64,000 nt of DNA from Acidobacterium sp. (GTDB taxonomy: Bacteria; Acidobacteriota; Vicinamibacteria; Vicinamibacterales; UBA2999), in assembly GCA_002737365.1 (NCBI GenBank), contig NSIL01000002.1:62001-126000 (forward strand). Reading direction: 5' to 3'. Of this stretch, positions 61,956-64,000 are shown in pieces. A model generated the notes under the pieces. The model ran no database searches. It was not told where the DNA came from and saw nothing but the letters and a program-made list of their open reading frames with translations. The first letter of the stretch is position 1. Each line of letters begins with the position of its first letter. A program made the translations under genes and the position numbers.

Positions 61956-62780
61956 ATGCCGATCCGCAAATACAAGCCGACAACGCCGGGCCGTCGCCAG
62001 ATGACGGTACTGGTGTTCGATGAGATCACGACCGACAAGCCGCATGGGCCGCTGACCGAGAACCTGCACACCACGGGTGGTCGCAACAGCTCGGGCGAGC
62101 AGACCATTTGGTGGCGCGGTGGTGGTCACAAGCGCCTCTACCGCATCATCGACTTCAAGCGCGACAAGGCCGGCATACCCGGCAAGGTTGCGACGATCGA
62201 GTACGACCCCAACCGGTCGGCCCGAATCGCCTTGATCAACTACGCCGACGGCGAGAAGCGCTACATCCTGCAGCCGGTTGGGCTGAAGGTGGGTGACGCG
62301 GTGATTGCCGGTCCGAACGTCGACATCCTGACCGGCAATTGCCTGCCGCTGAAGAACATCCCGCAGGGCACGATGGTCCACAACGTGGAGCTGAAGCCCG
62401 GCAAGGGGGGCCAGATGGCGCGCAGCGCCGGCGCCGGGGTGCAGGTGGTGGCCAAGGAAGGCGACTACGTCTCGGTGAAGATGCCGTCGGGCGAGATTCG
62501 CCGGATCTACCAGGACTGCCTGGCCACGATCGGCCAGGTCGGCAACATCGACCACGAGAACGTCTCGATCGGCAAGGCCGGCCGCAGCCGCTGGATGGGC
62601 AAGCGTCCGCACGTTCGTGGCGTCGCCATGAACCCGGTCGATCACCCGCTCGGCGGTGGTGAAGGCAAGACCTCGGGCGGCCGTCACCCGGTGACGCCGT
62701 GGGGCGTGCCGACCAAGGGCTACAAGACGCGCCGGCCGCAGCCGAGCGACAAGTTCATCGTTCAACGCCGAAGCAAATAA
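61956..62780 (+). CDS. rplB: 50S ribosomal protein L2
   Basis: L2 is essential for subunit association and peptidyl transfer. The 274-residue product starts [20 protein letters not shown], contains [18 protein letters not shown], and ends with [20 protein letters not shown] and the GYKTRR segment. The ATG at 61956 is chosen by homology. The open frame runs back into rplW. Confidence 0.98.
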   Translation: MPIRKYKPTTPGRRQMTVLVFDEITTDKPHGPLTENLHTTGGRNSSGEQTIWWRGGGHKRLYRIIDFKRDKAGIPGKVATIEYDPNRSARIALINYADGEKRYILQPVGLKVGDAVIAGPNVDILTGNCLPLKNIPQGTMVHNVELKPGKGGQMARSAGAGVQVVAKEGDYVSVKMPSGEIRRIYQDCLATIGQVGNIDHENVSIGKAGRSRWMGKRPHVRGVAMNPVDHPLGGGEGKTSGGRHPVTPWGVPTKGYKTRRPQPSDKFIVQRRSK

Positions 62781-62783
62781 TTT

Positions 62784-63104
62784 ATGAGCCGCTCACTCAA
62801 AAAAGGCCCGTTCGTCGATACCCACCTCCTCGAAAAGGTCGAGGCGATGAATCGCGCCAGCGAAAAGAAGGTCGTCAAGACCTGGTCGCGCCGCTCGACC
62901 GTGATTCCCGAGATGGTGGGACACACGTTGGCGGTGCACAACGGCAAGAAGTTCGTGCCGGTCTACCTGACCGAGAACATGGTGGGTCACAAGCTCGGCG
63001 AGTTCTCGCCGACGCGCGTGTTCAAGGGCCACTCGGCCCGCACCGACAAGTCGGCCTCGCCGGCTCCGGGCGGTGCGCCGTCGGCGCCGGCAGGAAAGGG
63101 CTAA
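62784..63104 (+). CDS. rpsS: 30S ribosomal protein S19
   Basis: S19 binds 16S rRNA in the head with S13. The 106-residue product has [40 protein letters not shown] and [17 protein letters not shown] ~14-residue Ser/Pro/Ala/Gly tail extends beyond the usual ~92 residues. Confidence 0.98.
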   Translation: MSRSLKKGPFVDTHLLEKVEAMNRASEKKVVKTWSRRSTVIPEMVGHTLAVHNGKKFVPVYLTENMVGHKLGEFSPTRVFKGHSARTDKSASPAPGGAPSAPAGKG

Positions 63105-63107
63105 GCC

Positions 63108-63491
63108 ATGGTTCGCGCAGAGGCAACGGCCAAGTACATCCGCACCTCGGCCCAGAAGGCCGGGCTGGTGCTCGATTTGATCCGCGGCAAGGACGTGAAC
63201 ATGGCGCTGTCAGCGCTGCAGTTCAGCCGCAAGTCGGTGGCGCGCGACGTGGCCAAGGTGCTGCGGTCGGCGGTCGCCAACGCCCAGCAGCAGGACGCGT
63301 TCGGCGGCGATGTCGCCCGGCTCTTCGTCTCAAGCTGCTGCGCCAATAACGGCCCCTCGCAGAAGCGAGTGCGTCCCGCCCCGATGGGCCGGGCGTTCCG
63401 GATCGTGAAGCGGACCACGCACCTCACTGTGGCAGTGACGGAGCGGGCCCAGGTTATCAAGGCCGTCGCAGCCGTCGGGAAGGGACAGTAA
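63108..63491 (+). CDS. rplV: 50S ribosomal protein L22
   Basis: L22 forms the tunnel constriction with L4. The 127-residue product has [40 protein letters not shown] and the tunnel-loop region [20 protein letters not shown]. It begins three bases after the S19 stop and ends one base before rpsC. Confidence 0.97.
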   Translation: MVRAEATAKYIRTSAQKAGLVLDLIRGKDVNMALSALQFSRKSVARDVAKVLRSAVANAQQQDAFGGDVARLFVSSCCANNGPSQKRVRPAPMGRAFRIVKRTTHLTVAVTERAQVIKAVAAVGKGQ

Positions 63492-63492
63492 C

Positions 63493-64000
63493 GTGGGCCA
63501 GAAAGTTCACCCTTACGGGTTTCGCATCGGGTTCAACAAGACCTGGAAGTCGCGCTGGTTCGCGACCAAGGACTACGCCAATCTTCTGCACGAAGACCTG
63601 GCGCTGAAGAAAGATCTGAAGAAGCGGTTCATGCACGCCGGTGTCGCGATGATCGAGATTGAGCGCGCGGCCCGCAACCTGAAGATCAACATCCACACCT
63701 CGCGGCCGGGCATCATCATTGGCCGCAAGGGACAGGAAGTCGACAAGCTGAAGCAGGAAATCCAGAAGCGGACCAACCGCGAGGTCTTCATCAACATCCA
63801 GGAAATCCAGAAGCCGGAACTGGATGCGCAGCTGGTCGGCGAGTCGGTGGCGATGCAGCTTGAGAAGCGCGTCGCGTTCCGCCGCGCCATGCGCAAGGCG
63901 GTCGAGTCGGCGCTGCGCTTCGGCGCGCGCGGCATCAAGGTGCGCGTCTCAGGCCGGCTGAACGGCGCGGAAATCGCCCGTTCGGAATGGTATCTGCACG
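63493..64000 (+). CDS. rpsC: 30S ribosomal protein S3, 3'-truncated by window edge
   Basis: The frame is open to the end of the window (169 complete codons). It starts GTG at 63493 with [20 protein letters not shown], then the KH-domain segment [20 protein letters not shown], and reaches [18 protein letters not shown]3 helps bind mRNA at the entry site. It follows the rplV stop by one base, as expected for the S10 operon. Confidence 0.96.
   Translation, partial: MGQKVHPYGFRIGFNKTWKSRWFATKDYANLLHEDLALKKDLKKRFMHAGVAMIEIERAARNLKINIHTSRPGIIIGRKGQEVDKLKQEIQKRTNREVFINIQEIQKPELDAQLVGESVAMQLEKRVAFRRAMRKAVESALRFGARGIKVRVSGRLNGAEIARSEWYLH

Overview
The window is a high-GC bacterial chromosome segment. 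The organism is most likely an acidobacterium, probably of the Vicinamibacteria type. This rests on gene content: a TonB-dependent receptor with a carboxypeptidase-regulatory N-terminus, DUF6152 and 'PDLxGxW' secreted proteins, sulfatase-TPR and sortilin/BNR-type secreted proteins, a TolB-propeller amidohydrolase and a stand-alone reaction-centre-type cytochrome c. No 16S gene is present, so the placement is inference. No prophage, transposase or CRISPR array was seen.

The backbone is a nearly continuous run of translation and transcription genes, almost all on the plus strand. In order: rplY (cut by the window edge), pth, rpsF, rpsR, rplI, dnaB, alr, radA and a PIN-TRAM membrane protein (0-7.7 kb); fused ispDF and gltX (23.3-26.6 kb); rlmB, tRNA-Thr(TGT), tRNA-Tyr, tRNA-Gly, tRNA-Thr(GGT), tuf, rpmG, tRNA-Trp, secE, nusG, rplK, rplA, rplJ, rplL, rpoB and rpoC (29.7-44.2 kb); and rpsL, rpsG, fusA, rpsJ, rplC, rplD, rplW, rplB, rpsS, rplV and rpsC (56.8 kb to the end, rpsC cut off). 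Many junctions overlap by 1-4 bases, which indicates translational coupling.

Three accessory blocks interrupt this backbone. Block A (7.7-23.3 kb) holds an acyltransferase, a B3/4-domain protein, an eroded FMN-binding glutamate-synthase-like gene, PhoD phosphatase, a TonB receptor, a sulfatase-like TPR protein, a giant BNR/sortilin-like protein, a broken M20 peptidase and an S9 peptidase. Block B (26.6-29.6 kb) is one TolB-propeller amidohydrolase. Block C (44.2-56.8 kb) separates rpoC from rpsL. It is a graveyard of gene fragments (two toxin-antitoxin loci with damaged toxins, Uma2, DinB-like, redoxin-like, TonB receptor, VCBS and PQQ-dehydrogenase pieces) mixed with intact genes: secreted proteins, a YWTD propeller, a TauE/SafE permease, a two-component system, a TPR protein and a cytochrome c.

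Intergenic spaces carry several families of palindromic repeats and 7-bp tandem repeats. The most striking observations are a roughly 60-residue double zinc-ribbon insertion near the N-terminus of RpoB whose first half has the same cysteine spacing as the beta-prime zinc finger; an inverted pair of dispersed repeats in the rpsL leader, inside a hairpin that can cover the rpsL ribosome-binding site; an EF-Tu switch I lacking the usual Arg-Gly; and a near-identical 30-bp module in two nearby ribosomal protein genes (rplY and rpsR).
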